From Paenibacillaceae bacterium (lineage in GTDB: Bacteria > Bacillota > Bacilli > Paenibacillales > Paenibacillaceae): a stretch of DNA of 64,000 nt. Of the stretch, positions 1-8,839 are shown one piece after another. Numbering within the stretch: position 1 is the stretch's first letter; every line of letters starts with the position of its first letter. A model generated the notes under the pieces. The model had not been told where the DNA came from. It did no database searches and worked only from the letters and a program-made list of their open reading frames with translations. The DNA is taken from contig CAAFUF010000034.1 of assembly GCA_900766135.1 (NCBI GenBank), forward strand, positions 124,001 to 188,000, read 5' to 3'. Both the position numbers and the translations under genes were made by a program.

Positions 1-136
1 CTAACGCTTGGGACAATGCTTATTCCCCCATTTGGCGGCCGGGATCAGCTGTTTTGACCGGAATAGGGTTGCTCACCGTCGTTAGAATCTCCATCCCCTC
101 GGATTTGCCCAAATAACGCTCGTCATCAGCGTTACG
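1..136. repeat. Partial four-arm intergenic element (locus A)
   Basis: Three ~26-bp arms are visible at 1-26, 60-85 and 111-136. The first runs CTAACG...TATTCC; the second is its inverse (GGAATA...CGTTAG) and the third (AAATAA...CGTTACG) has the same orientation as the second. Centre-to-centre distances are 59 and 51 bp, as in the other elements of this window, so a first arm probably lies left of the window. GGGACAATG recurs at 10-18 and 159-167. No gene is seen before 227. Confidence 0.5.
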
Positions 137-181
137 CCCGGGACTCGTCTGCGGCTAAGGGACAATGGCTCATTCAATGTG

Positions 182-221
182 AAAAGGCGGCGCAGGAATG
201 ATTTCCTTGCGCCGCCTTTTG
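182..221 (-). terminator. Rho-independent terminator of the RND exporter gene
   Basis: A long perfect-arm hairpin (AAAAGGCGGCGCAGGAA / TTCCTTGCGCCGCCTTTT) starts a few bases past the stop codon at 227. On the minus strand it ends in a T run. Confidence 0.85.
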
Positions 222-226
222 CTGTT

Positions 227-3200
227 CTATTCCAGTTCTTTGGCCGACAAATCGCGGCGACGGAACTTCATCAGGAATTCGTACACGATCGGCACGATGA
301 CCAGCGTGAGCAACGTCGAGCTGATCAAGCCGCCGATAACGGTAATGCCGAGGCCGCGCGAGATAATCCCGGCGCTGTGCTCCCAGCCGAAGACCAGCGG
401 CAGCAGCGCGCCGATCGTCGCCAGGGCGGTCATCAGAATCGGGCGAAGCCGGGTCGTTCCCGCTTCGAGCAAGGCTTCGCGGGTCGACATGCCTTCGCGT
501 TCCTTATGGATAACGCGGTCGATCAGCACGATCGCGTTGGTGACGACGATACCGATCAACATGAGCACGCCCATCAAGGCCGAGACGTTTAGCGTCTCTC
601 CGCCGATCAGGAGGCCTACCATGGCACCGATGACGATGAACGGCAGGGAGAACAGAATCGTAAACGGAGCCAGGCCGCCGCCGAAAGTAACGACGAGGAC
701 AAAATAGACGATGGCGATTGCCGCCAACATGGCGATGCCCAGCTGGCCAAACGTATCGTTGATCTGTTGGGTGACGCCGCCAAATTTGACGGTGACGCCG
801 TCCGGCAGATCCAGCTTGTCGATTTTCTCCTGCAGGCTGGTAGAAGCTTTCTGCACGTCGGTAGACGTGATTTTTGCGCTGACTTCAACGACCATCTTCC
901 CGTCGATTCGCATGATGGAATCCGGGGAGGTGCCTTTTTCAACCTTCGCCACGTCCTTGATCGGGACCTGAATACCCAGCGGCGAAGTCAGCGTTTCGTT
1001 CTCGATATCGTCGATGCTGCTATAGGTCTGGCTGTCGGTTTCGATGTACACATTGTAGTTCTTGCCGTCGATGGACACCTCCGTCAGGACCGGACGTTCG
1101 CGAACCGGGCTCAGCTTCATCGCCAATTGGCCCGGCGTCAGGCCGAGGGAGCTTAGCTTCTGTTGGTCTGCGACCAAGGTGTATTGCTCGTAGGTTTTCG
1201 AGAGGCTGGTTTCGCCTTTCTCGAAGTTCTTCGTATCCTCCGTAATCAAAGCGAGGATTTGATCCGATACGGGCTTGATTTGCTCCAGCTCGTCACCAAA
1301 CACATTTACGCTGAGCGAGCCGCCGCCCAAACCGCCGGTCATGAGCTCGGACATATCGCTCCATTCGCCTTTCGGAAGCTCGGCCCGCAAGCCCTCCATC
1401 AGCTTCTCCTTCACGTCGCTGAAATGGTCGGTATCCGGATCATAGGCGATGTAGAATAAGGCCGAATTGGAGGAGCCCATCCCCAGCGGATTGTCGCCGC
1501 CAATGGAATACTGCATCCTGTCGACGCCTGGCTGGTCGAGGATGTACTTCTCTATGCTCAACATATCCTTCTCCACATCTTCCAGTTGGGCACCCGGTTC
1601 CGGGGAGTAGGTTGCCATCACATACTTATCCTCCTGCTCTGGCAGGAAGCTGACGCCGACCAGAGGGTACAGGAACAAGCTGCCGACGAGCAGGACGACC
1701 GCAAGCCCGAAGGTGATCAGCTTATGGGACAACGACCACTCCAGAATGCGCCGATAGCCGCGGGCGATGCCTTTCGGCTTCTCGTCGTGGTTGTGCTTCT
1801 TGCCGAGGCCCTTGCGGAACAGCGTATGCGCCAGCGCCGGCACGAGGGTGATAGCTACCAGCAGCGAGGCCAGGAGCGAGAAGACCATCGTCAGCGCAAA
1901 CGGCTGGAACAATTCGCCGACCATCCCGCTGACGAAAGCGAGCGGCAGGAAGACGGCGATCGTCACGATCGTCGAAGACATGATCGGAACGAACATCTCC
2001 CGCGTCGCTTCGATAATCAGCTTGCTGCCCTTCAGCTTCTCGCCGGTCAGGGACAGGCGTCGGTAAATGTTCTCGATGACGACGATCGAGTCGTCGACGA
2101 CACGGCCGATGGCAACGGTCATGGCGCCCAGCGTCATCATGTTCAGCGTAATATCCATTTGCTTCAAAGCCAAAATGGCGATCAGCAGGGACAAGGGAAT
2201 CGAGATAATGGAAATGATCGTGGAACGGATGTTGCGCAGGAAGATCAGGATAATCAATACCGCGAACAAGGCGCCAAACAAGGCTTTAGACAACATCGTG
2301 TTCACCGAGTCGGTGATCGGCTGGCCTTGGTCCAACAGGACCGTAAAGTTGATATGGTCGTATTGTTTGCCCAGTTCTTCGGCGGCGTCCTTGACCTGGT
2401 TGACGACGTCTACGGTATTGGCATCGTTGGACTTGACGATCTGAATGCCGATCGATTCCTCCCCGTTGGTCCGGGAGATCGATTCGGCTTTGCCGATCGT
2501 TTCGATATCGGCGATGTCGCCAAGTTTGACGGTCGGGATGCCGACCGGAACGGCGCCCATGGCCCCGCCGCTAGCGTCAGCGCCGTTAGCAGAACCTGCA
2601 GCAGCGCCTGCATTAGCTCCCGTACCGCCTGCAGGCATACCCGCGCCAGCGGCAGCTCCTCCTGGGGCACCTGCGGCAGCTCCGCTGCTCGCCGCGCCCG
2701 CCGAGCTTGGAACGACGGGAATGGCCAGATTCTCCAAATCCTCCACGGTCGTGATGTTGCCATCAATGACGACGGCCTTCTGGGATTGCTCCAGGCTGAA
2801 CAATCCAAGCGGAACGCGGAGTGCGGAGCCCTGTACGATCCCCTTCACGGTATCTTCCGACAAGCCTAGCTCCTTCAGCTTGGCCTGGTCGAATTTCAAG
2901 CTGACCTCACGAACGAACTGGCCGGCGATTTGAACCGAAGCAACGCCGTCCAGATCCTCGAGCACCGGCTTGATGTCGTTCTCCGTAATCCGGGTCAGAT
3001 CCTCAAGGCTGCCGGATTCCTTATCCGACAAGCTGAGAGACACTACCGGCATGGAGCTGAGGCTGAAACGGGTGATCTGCGGCTTCTGCGCATCTTCGGG
3101 AAGCTGCACGTCGTTCAGCGCTTCGCGAACGGCCGCAGTGGCGTTATCCAGATTGGTACCGTATTCGAATTCAATGATCAGCGAAGCGGCGTTCTCCATC

Positions 3201-3454
3201 GAGGTGGAGGTGACTGTCTTCACGCCGTCGACATTGTGCAGCCGCGTCTCCAGCGGCTTGGTGATCTCCTCGACAACGCCCTCCGGCGCAGCTCCAGGAT
3301 ATACGGCCGTTACGCTAAGGTAAGGCACGTCGATGTTCGGAATGGTTTCTTGCTTCATCGTCAGGCCGCTGTACAAACCAACGGCGGTAACGATGACCGT
3401 TAGCAGCCAGATGGCGAACTTATTGCGCAGGGAAAACTGGATGATACTTTTCAT
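227..3454 (-). CDS. RND-family efflux transporter (AcrB/SwrC-like), 1075 aa
   Basis: Proton-driven inner-membrane exporter of the hydrophobe/amphiphile efflux type; in Firmicutes such proteins (SwrC/YerP) export surfactants and drugs. TM1 is at residues 10-32, a large external porter loop follows, then a helix bundle holding the family's TM4 motif VDDSIVVIEN, whose paired Asp residues carry protons; a second repeat begins near residue 580. Length fits the family. Odd: residues 250-301 (2552-2707) are almost only Gly, Ala, Ser and Pro and interrupt the porter domain just before PTVKLGDIADIE. The ATG at 3454 has GAGAGGAG upstream. It lies 43 bp behind a TetR gene, probably in one transcript. 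Substrate unknown. Confidence 0.92.
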   Translation of the reverse strand: MKSIIQFSLRNKFAIWLLTVIVTAVGLYSGLTMKQETIPNIDVPYLSVTAVYPGAAPEGVVEEITKPLETRLHNVDGVKTVTSTSMENAASLIIEFEYGTNLDNATAAVREALNDVQLPEDAQKPQITRFSLSSMPVVSLSLSDKESGSLEDLTRITENDIKPVLEDLDGVASVQIAGQFVREVSLKFDQAKLKELGLSEDTVKGIVQGSALRVPLGLFSLEQSQKAVVIDGNITTVEDLENLAIPVVPSSAGAASSGAAAGAPGGAAAGAGMPAGGTGANAGAAAGSANGADASGGAMGAVPVGIPTVKLGDIADIETIGKAESISRTNGEESIGIQIVKSNDANTVDVVNQVKDAAEELGKQYDHINFTVLLDQGQPITDSVNTMLSKALFGALFAVLIILIFLRNIRSTIISIISIPLSLLIAILALKQMDITLNMMTLGAMTVAIGRVVDDSIVVIENIYRRLSLTGEKLKGSKLIIEATREMFVPIMSSTIVTIAVFLPLAFVSGMVGELFQPFALTMVFSLLASLLVAITLVPALAHTLFRKGLGKKHNHDEKPKGIARGYRRILEWSLSHKLITFGLAVVLLVGSLFLYPLVGVSFLPEQEDKYVMATYSPEPGAQLEDVEKDMLSIEKYILDQPGVDRMQYSIGGDNPLGMGSSNSALFYIAYDPDTDHFSDVKEKLMEGLRAELPKGEWSDMSELMTGGLGGGSLSVNVFGDELEQIKPVSDQILALITEDTKNFEKGETSLSKTYEQYTLVADQQKLSSLGLTPGQLAMKLSPVRERPVLTEVSIDGKNYNVYIETDSQTYSSIDDIENETLTSPLGIQVPIKDVAKVEKGTSPDSIMRIDGKMVVEVSAKITSTDVQKASTSLQEKIDKLDLPDGVTVKFGGVTQQINDTFGQLGIAMLAAIAIVYFVLVVTFGGGLAPFTILFSLPFIVIGAMVGLLIGGETLNVSALMGVLMLIGIVVTNAIVLIDRVIHKEREGMSTREALLEAGTTRLRPILMTALATIGALLPLVFGWEHSAGIISRGLGITVIGGLISSTLLTLVIVPIVYEFLMKFRRRDLSAKELE

Positions 3455-3497
3455 AAGCGGGTTTCTGCTCCTCTCTTTCTAGGGGTAACCTAATCAT

Positions 3498-4406
3498 TTA
3501 CGAGTGCTGGGTATAACCCTGCAGCAACTGCCACAGTTCAGCCGAAGGATGGGCTAGCTCCGGCATGGCGGCCAGATTGGCCAGCATGCCTTTGATGATG
3601 GCGCGGCGCGGGCGAAGCTCCAGGATTTCCCGCTCCAGAATCTGCAGCGTTTCCTGCGCTTCCTGTTGCCTGTCCGGATCGGCAATGGTTTCGCCAAGCG
3701 TATCGCGGAGCCGTTTGATCGCGATCAAAGGATGCTGCTGCAAATCCAGACTGCCCGGAGCGCCTTCGGACATCAGCCGTAGCGTCTCCTCGGAAATCAA
3801 CGGGACCGGGCGATGGATCAACTGATGCTGCGCCGCAAGATCAAGCAGATCTATCAGGTGGGCCGCCATCCGTTCCGGCGAGGCCGAAATATGGGGCTCG
3901 AACAGCAGGCGGATATAGATGGTGACCATGCCGTAAGCGATCGTTAACAGGTCGCCCGCGTATGGCTCGATCTCCGGTCCGTACACCGCCACGAGTTTGT
4001 TCTTGCCGTGTCGCAGCAGCTTGGCATTGTGGGCTTGGACCGCCTCCGGCTCTTTATAAGGCGTGCCGTTCTTGTGCCAATCCTTGAACTGCATGATCAA
4101 GAATTCCCGCAGCTCAAGCACCAGTTCAAGCATGACGACCAGTTGGCGCTGCAGCTTCTCCCTTGGCGATAACCCCTGCTGCAGCTCCACCTGCGTCAGA
4201 TGGTCCAGCAGCATCTGGTAACAGTAGTCGAACAGGCTTTGCTCCAGTTCCTCCTTCGATTTGAAGTGAAGGTACAAGCTGCCCTTGGACATCCCACAGG
4301 CTTCGGCGATTTCCTGCATCGACGTGGCGAACGAGCCCTTGGCTGCAAACAGCTGCATGGCCGCGCGTAAAATCAACCTCTTTTTATCGATGGATGAATG
4401 GGTCAA
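3498..4406 (-). CDS. TetR/AcrR family transcriptional regulator
   Basis: The N-terminal HTH is clear (AAMQLFAAKGSFATSMQEIA...MSKGSLYLHFKSKEEL); the C-terminal ligand domain is long, so the protein exceeds the usual ~200 aa by about 100. I chose the TTG at 4406 because AGGAAGGGGG sits 10-14 bases upstream. An in-frame ATG at 4463 would give 321 aa, but it lies only 5 bases from a consensus -10 box and would be leaderless. The gene precedes the RND exporter on the same strand, so it is likely the exporter's local regulator; the ligand is unknown. Confidence 0.88.
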   Translation of the reverse strand: MTHSSIDKKRLILRAAMQLFAAKGSFATSMQEIAEACGMSKGSLYLHFKSKEELEQSLFDYCYQMLLDHLTQVELQQGLSPREKLQRQLVVMLELVLELREFLIMQFKDWHKNGTPYKEPEAVQAHNAKLLRHGKNKLVAVYGPEIEPYAGDLLTIAYGMVTIYIRLLFEPHISASPERMAAHLIDLLDLAAQHQLIHRPVPLISEETLRLMSEGAPGSLDLQQHPLIAIKRLRDTLGETIADPDRQQEAQETLQILEREILELRPRRAIIKGMLANLAAMPELAHPSAELWQLLQGYTQHS

Positions 4407-4468
4407 AAAGGACCGAACCCCCTTCCTCTGACTCTTGGGTTCTTTTTGTGACTTTTGGGTCATTTCCG

Positions 4469-4497
4469 ATTATAGTACAAAGCCCAAGCGGATTCAA
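4469..4497 (-). promoter_or_regulatory. SigA promoter of tetR-RND operon
   Basis: Read on the minus strand: TTGAAT, 17-bp spacer, TATAAT (4474-4469). The expected start point is about 4462, on top of the first ATG of the regulator frame. Confidence 0.75.
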
Positions 4498-4598
4498 ATC
4501 GGCGCGCAAGTACATTTTTCCCACTCCCCAGTAGGAAGAATTCGAACGTTCATGTAGAATATAGTCATGCATCATATAGAAAAAGAAGGAGTACAACG

Positions 4599-6107
4599 AT
4601 GAGACGGGGACTTCAAATCATTATCATCGCCGCGATTTTATTTGCTTTCTATTATTTCGGATTTGGCGTCTTCGGTAAATTCGGGGGTACGCTCGTTAGT
4701 ATTTTCCAAACGCTGACTGTCATCACGATCGGCTTCGCCATTTTTATGGAGAATCGCAATCCGTCCAGCACGGTGGCCTGGATTATCGTGCTAGCCTTGC
4801 TGCCGGTCGTCGGGCTGTTGCTCTATTTTCTGCTGGGTCAGAACTATTTCAAACGGCGGAAATTCGATAAAAAAGCGGAACAAGACCGCCTCAGTTACGA
4901 GCGGATCGACCGTAGCGGCCACCTGCTGCCCCGCGATTTGTCGCAGTTCAGCCCCAGCCAGCAACGCCTGCTGCATCTGTCGCAGCGGCTGGCCCGCACG
5001 CCGTATTCGATGGCGACCCGCACGCAAGTGTTGACCAACGGGGAGGAGACCTTCACCAACCTGCTGCGCGAGCTCAAGAAAGCTGAGCACCATATCCATA
5101 TGGAATATTACATATACCGCGCCGACGACATCGGGCGGGAAATCCAGAAGACGCTGATGGAGAAAGCGCGGGCCGGAGTGGAGGTCCGGTTTATGTTCGA
5201 TGCGGTCGGCAGCATTGGCCTGCCCAAATCGTTTATCGCGGAGCTGCGGGAGGCCGGGGTCAAGGTCGGCATTTATGGGCAGATGCGTTTTCTGGCCCTG
5301 TCGAGCCGGGTAAATTACCGCAACCACCGCAAAATCGTCGTCATCGACGGCAATACTGGATTTATCGGCGGCCTTAACGTTGGCGACGAGTATTTGAGCC
5401 GCAGCAAAACATACGGTTTCTGGCGCGACACGCATATGCTCGTTAAAGGGGAGGCGGTCCGGTCGCTGCAGATCATTTTTCTGCAGGACTGGCAGTACGT
5501 CACCGGAGAGAAAATCATGGACCTCGCCTACTTGTCTCCCGAACTGGAGCAGGGCTGCAGCGGCGCGGTGCAGATCGTGCCGAGCGGGCCGGACAACGAA
5601 AGCCGGACGCTCAAGAACATTTTCTTTGCGATGATCACGTCGGCCAAAAAATCGGTGTGGCTGGCGACGCCGTATTTTATTCCGGACGAGGATATCCTGA
5701 CCGCGCTGCGCGTAGCCGGCTTATCGGGGATCGACGTGCGCATCCTGTTCCCGGCCAAACCGGATAAATGGCTGCCGTTTCTGGCGTCCCATTCCTATTT
5801 TCCGTCGTTGCTGGAGGTTGGGGTGAAAATATTCGAATACGAAAAAGGCTTCCTGCATTCCAAGCTGCTCATCGTCGATGGGGAAGTCGCCACGGTTGGC
5901 ACGGCCAATATGGATATGCGCAGCTTCCATTTGAACTTCGAAGTGAACGCGCTTTTGGTACAAAGCGACAGCGTCGCTAAGGTCGTGAACAATTTCGAGC
6001 GTGACCTGCTCTCGGCGAAGCTGATCGACAGGCATGACTTCATGAATAAGAAAATCCCGGTACGCCTGGCAGAATCCGCGGCCCGGCTGTTATCCCCGCT
6101 GCTGTAG
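4599..6107 (+). CDS. cls: Cardiolipin synthase, 502 aa
   Basis: Membrane phospholipase-D-type enzyme that condenses two phosphatidylglycerol molecules to cardiolipin and glycerol. Two N-terminal membrane helices (about residues 5-25 and 35-80) precede two PLD domains with complete HxKxxxxD motifs: H243/K245/D250 (NHRKIVVIDG) and H420/K422/D427 (LHSKLLIVDG). Length matches bacterial Cls. The ATG follows GAAGGAG by 8 bases. It is divergent from tetR, with 135 bp of shared upstream DNA. Confidence 0.95.
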   Translation: MRRGLQIIIIAAILFAFYYFGFGVFGKFGGTLVSIFQTLTVITIGFAIFMENRNPSSTVAWIIVLALLPVVGLLLYFLLGQNYFKRRKFDKKAEQDRLSYERIDRSGHLLPRDLSQFSPSQQRLLHLSQRLARTPYSMATRTQVLTNGEETFTNLLRELKKAEHHIHMEYYIYRADDIGREIQKTLMEKARAGVEVRFMFDAVGSIGLPKSFIAELREAGVKVGIYGQMRFLALSSRVNYRNHRKIVVIDGNTGFIGGLNVGDEYLSRSKTYGFWRDTHMLVKGEAVRSLQIIFLQDWQYVTGEKIMDLAYLSPELEQGCSGAVQIVPSGPDNESRTLKNIFFAMITSAKKSVWLATPYFIPDEDILTALRVAGLSGIDVRILFPAKPDKWLPFLASHSYFPSLLEVGVKIFEYEKGFLHSKLLIVDGEVATVGTANMDMRSFHLNFEVNALLVQSDSVAKVVNNFERDLLSAKLIDRHDFMNKKIPVRLAESAARLLSPLL

Positions 6108-6178
6108 CGGGGAGCGGGAAGGAGCTGGGTCGGCAGGAAACCGCCCGGCGCATTTCGCGGTATAAGGAGGGCATCCGC

Positions 6179-7207
6179 ATGGAACCGACATCGGAACGCA
6201 AAACCGAGCATATCCGGCTCTGTTTGGAGGAGCAAGTAAACGCGGAGGGCATCCGCAACGGGTTTGAAAAATATCGCTTCCGGCATAACGCGCTCCCGGA
6301 GCTGGATTTCGCCGAAATCAGCCTGAAGACGGCGTTTCTTGGCGCTTCGCTGCGTACGCCGCTGCTGATTAGCTCGATGACCGGTGGCAGCCGGTTGGCC
6401 GGCGAGATCAACACGCGCCTCGCCGAAGCGGCGGAGCGGCGCGGCTGGTCTATGGGGGTCGGCTCGGTTCGGGCCGCCGTAGAGCGGGACGAGCTGGCGC
6501 CTACGTTCGCCGTGAGGCGGTTCGCGCCGTCCATTCCGATCATCGCCAACTTAGGCGCGGTACAGCTCAATTACGGCTATGGACCGGAGGATTGCAAGCG
6601 GGCGGTGGAGATCGCCGGCGCGGACATGCTCGTGCTGCATCTGAACAGCCTGCAGGAGGTGTTCCAGCCGGAGGGAGACACGAACTTCGGCGGGCTGCTT
6701 CGGCGGATTGAGGAGGTCTGCCGCGAGCTGCCGATCCCGGTTGGCGTAAAGGAGGTCGGCTGGGGCATCGACGGCGCTACGGCGAGACGGCTGCGCGAAG
6801 CGGGCGTCGCCTTCATCGACGTCGCGGGCGCCGGCGGCACCTCGTGGAGCCAGGTCGAGAAGTTCCGCGGCAGCGACCCTGTCCGCCGCGCGGCGGCGGA
6901 AGCATTCGCGGATTGGGGCATCCCCACCGCCGAATGCATCCGCGAAGTGCGGGCGGCGGTGCCGGACGCCGCCCTGATCGGCAGCGGGGGCCTGAACACC
7001 GGCGTGGACGCCGCCAAAGCGCTGGCGCTTGGCGCGGATTTGGCCGGGTTCGGCCGGGCGCTGCTCGAACCGGCGGTGCATTCGGAGGAGCGGCTGGACG
7101 CGCTGCTGGAGCGCGTCGAACTGGAGCTCCGCACCGCCATGTTCGGGATCGGCGCCGGCAGCATACCGGCGCTGCGGAATACGCCGCGGCTCGTGCGCCG
7201 CGAGTAG
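6179..7207 (+). CDS. fni: Type 2 isopentenyl-diphosphate delta-isomerase, 342 aa
   Basis: FMN- and NADPH-dependent enzyme interconverting isopentenyl and dimethylallyl diphosphate for isoprenoid (including undecaprenyl) synthesis. Family signatures seen in order: SSMTGGS near residue 65, a GVGS segment, NLGAVQLNYGYG, HLNSLQEVFQPEGD (substrate loop), GVKEVGWGI, DVAGAGGTSW and the C-terminal phosphate-binding GSGGLNTG/GFGRALLEP. AAGGAGGG precedes the ATG. It lies 71 bp after cls on the same strand with no clear terminator between, so co-transcription is possible. Confidence 0.93.
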   Translation: MEPTSERKTEHIRLCLEEQVNAEGIRNGFEKYRFRHNALPELDFAEISLKTAFLGASLRTPLLISSMTGGSRLAGEINTRLAEAAERRGWSMGVGSVRAAVERDELAPTFAVRRFAPSIPIIANLGAVQLNYGYGPEDCKRAVEIAGADMLVLHLNSLQEVFQPEGDTNFGGLLRRIEEVCRELPIPVGVKEVGWGIDGATARRLREAGVAFIDVAGAGGTSWSQVEKFRGSDPVRRAAAEAFADWGIPTAECIREVRAAVPDAALIGSGGLNTGVDAAKALALGADLAGFGRALLEPAVHSEERLDALLERVELELRTAMFGIGAGSIPALRNTPRLVRRE

Positions 7208-7403
7208 CCGCGGAGCGTCAGTTCATCCGACCGCGCAGCAAGGCAGAGGCGGCGCGGGTCGGGGGCTGGTTCAGTGCGGGAGGGTACTGAATGGTTCAGT
7301 ACGGTGCGATATGGTTCGGCAACGGGTATGATGTAGGTAGGGGCGAGTATAGGTGCGAGTATAGTGCGGGTATAGTGCGTGCAAAAGGTGATCGCAGGTC
7401 AGT

Positions 7404-7733
7404 GCTGGCGCGGTACTCGCATTGAGTTGTCGCGGCAGCTCTTTTGCACGATTATCCCTTTGACTCAGGTAAAGGGATGGAAGCCTCCCCTGTCTGGAAT
7501 TAGGAGTTTGGAAGGACCGTGATGGACCTGCGGCGGACAGAGAGACGCCTCAGTACCCTCTTGTTATGGACTAACACTGAATTGACTGAGGCATGCTTGA
7601 TTCAGGTTGCCTCTTTGCCCGAATCGATCGCGATCCTCGAAGCGGGCGTGGCGCGATGCTCGCATCGAGTTGTCGCGGGGCTCCTTTGCACGATTATCCC
7701 TTTGACTCAGCTAGGGGAAGGAAGCCTTCCTTT
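7404..7733. repeat. Direct repeat of about 86 bp, two copies
   Basis: The segment at about 7404-7489 recurs at about 7646-7733 (offset 242 bp). The best-kept stretch includes GAGTTGTCGCGG and TTTGCACGATTATCCCTTTG. The core is the inverse of the GGGATAAT-type unit tandemly repeated at 7810-8050. No supported gene lies between 7208 and 8263. Confidence 0.6.
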
Positions 7734-7809
7734 TCCATTCCCCAACTGGTAGAGGTCTGATCGCCCGACGCCTGATTAAAAGGGATGGCCCAAAGCAGCC
7801 TGACTAATT

Positions 7810-8050
7810 GGGATAATGGTGCAAAGCTGCTGATTGAAGGGGATAATGATGCAAGGCGGATTCTAAGGGATAATGGCGCGATGCGGATGGAAAGGGATAA
7901 CGCTGTAATGCTGATTAAACGGGATAATGGTGCAAAGCTGCTGATTGAAGGGGATAATGATGTAAGGCGGATTCTAAGGGATAATGGCGTAATGCGGATG
8001 GAAAGGGATAACGCTGTAATGCTGATTAAACGGGATAATGGTGCAAAGCG
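7810..8050. repeat. Tandem GGGATAAT-type repeat array, nine units
   Basis: GGGATAA begins at 7810, 7840, 7867, 7894, 7921, 7951, 7978, 8005 and 8032. Steps are 30, 27, 27, 27 and again 30, 27, 27, 27, so a 111-bp block occurs twice with few differences, plus one extra unit. All steps are multiples of three and one frame stays open, giving a repetitive 93-residue reading from 7785, but that frame lacks a well-placed RBS and is not called as a gene. Confidence 0.85.
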
Positions 8051-8102
8051 GTTGGATCACGAGTGAGCCTATAAGAATTCCAACTAATCTAGTAAGAATT
8101 TG

Positions 8103-8131
8103 TTGCAATCGAACGGAATCCCTATTATATT
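8103..8131 (+). promoter_or_regulatory. SigA promoter of the ECF transporter operon
   Basis: TTGCAA (8103-8108), 17-bp spacer, TATATT (8126-8131). The predicted start near 8138 leaves a leader of about 125 nt before the first gene. Confidence 0.7.
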
Positions 8132-8137
8132 GAAGGT

Positions 8138-8263
8138 GAACACCGGCCCGCCTGGACGGCAACCTGGACATAATCGATAAGGAAACGGCGGCTTGGTCAA
8201 TACATAATTCGGCGGCAGGGCCTGCGTTGCGATGGGTTTTGGCGTACGGAGGGGGAGTTGGAA
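8138..8263 (+). promoter_or_regulatory. GC-rich leader of ECF operon, possible regulatory RNA
   Basis: The leader has several short GC-rich complementary segments and ends in the GGAGGGGG RBS at 8248. I do not see the conserved TPP, FMN or cobalamin riboswitch cores, so no class is assigned. Confidence 0.25.
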
Positions 8264-8824
8264 ATGAAACCTTCATTGTGGAAGTGGAACACGAGAACGG
8301 TGGTGACCATCGGGATCGGGGCCGCCTTGTACGGAGCGACCAGCTGGATCGGCATCCCGATCGCGCCCGATACGCAGTTGCGTCCGGCCATCGCCTTGCT
8401 GGCGATTTTCGGCGCGTTGTTCGGACCGGTCGTTGGTTTTATCGCCGGGTTTATCGGACACGTGATCAACGATCTCATTACGAGCGGCACCGTATGGTGG
8501 GGGTGGGCACTCGGCTCGGGCATCACCGCGGCTTTTATGGGCCTGATTTATTTGGCCAAGGACTTCAACGCCCAAGAGGGGCAGATGAAGAAAAACCACG
8601 TGGCTTGGTTCATTGTGTACGGGATCGTAGGGATCTTCGTTTCGCTTGCTTTTTCCGGGTACTTTGACATCCTCGTGATGGGCGAGCCCAACGACAAAAT
8701 CGCGGTTCAGGTCGTTTCCGCGGGGCTGGCGAACTTGGCCGTATTTCTCATTCTGGGACTTCCGGCGGTGCTGGCTTACGTGAAGCGCAACCGCAACAAC
8801 TCGAATTTAAGCGTGGACAGATAG
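8264..8824 (+). CDS. ECF transporter S component, UPF0397 family, 186 aa
   Basis: Membrane substrate-binding subunit of an energy-coupling-factor (group I) vitamin importer. It is hydrophobic with about five to six helices, and the family core (GIGAALYGATSWIGIPIAP ... GPVVGFIAGFIGHVINDL ... WWGWALGSGI) is clear. The ATG at 8264 has GGAGGGGG 8-11 bases upstream; a TTG six bases earlier is possible. It is first in an operon with the ATPase and T component. The substrate is not settled by sequence; thiamine-precursor-type assignments are common for neighbours of this family. Confidence 0.85.
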   Translation: MKPSLWKWNTRTVVTIGIGAALYGATSWIGIPIAPDTQLRPAIALLAIFGALFGPVVGFIAGFIGHVINDLITSGTVWWGWALGSGITAAFMGLIYLAKDFNAQEGQMKKNHVAWFIVYGIVGIFVSLAFSGYFDILVMGEPNDKIAVQVVSAGLANLAVFLILGLPAVLAYVKRNRNNSNLSVDR

Positions 8825-8839
8825 GAGCTAACTGAAAAG

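Noticed and set aside
7785..8066. 93-codon repetitive open frame
   Set aside because: Open because the repeat period is a multiple of three; the only upstream purine run abuts the ATG and composition is that of the DNA repeat.
8138..8263. TPP, FMN or cobalamin riboswitch upstream of the ECF genes
   Set aside because: The conserved core sequences of these classes are not present.
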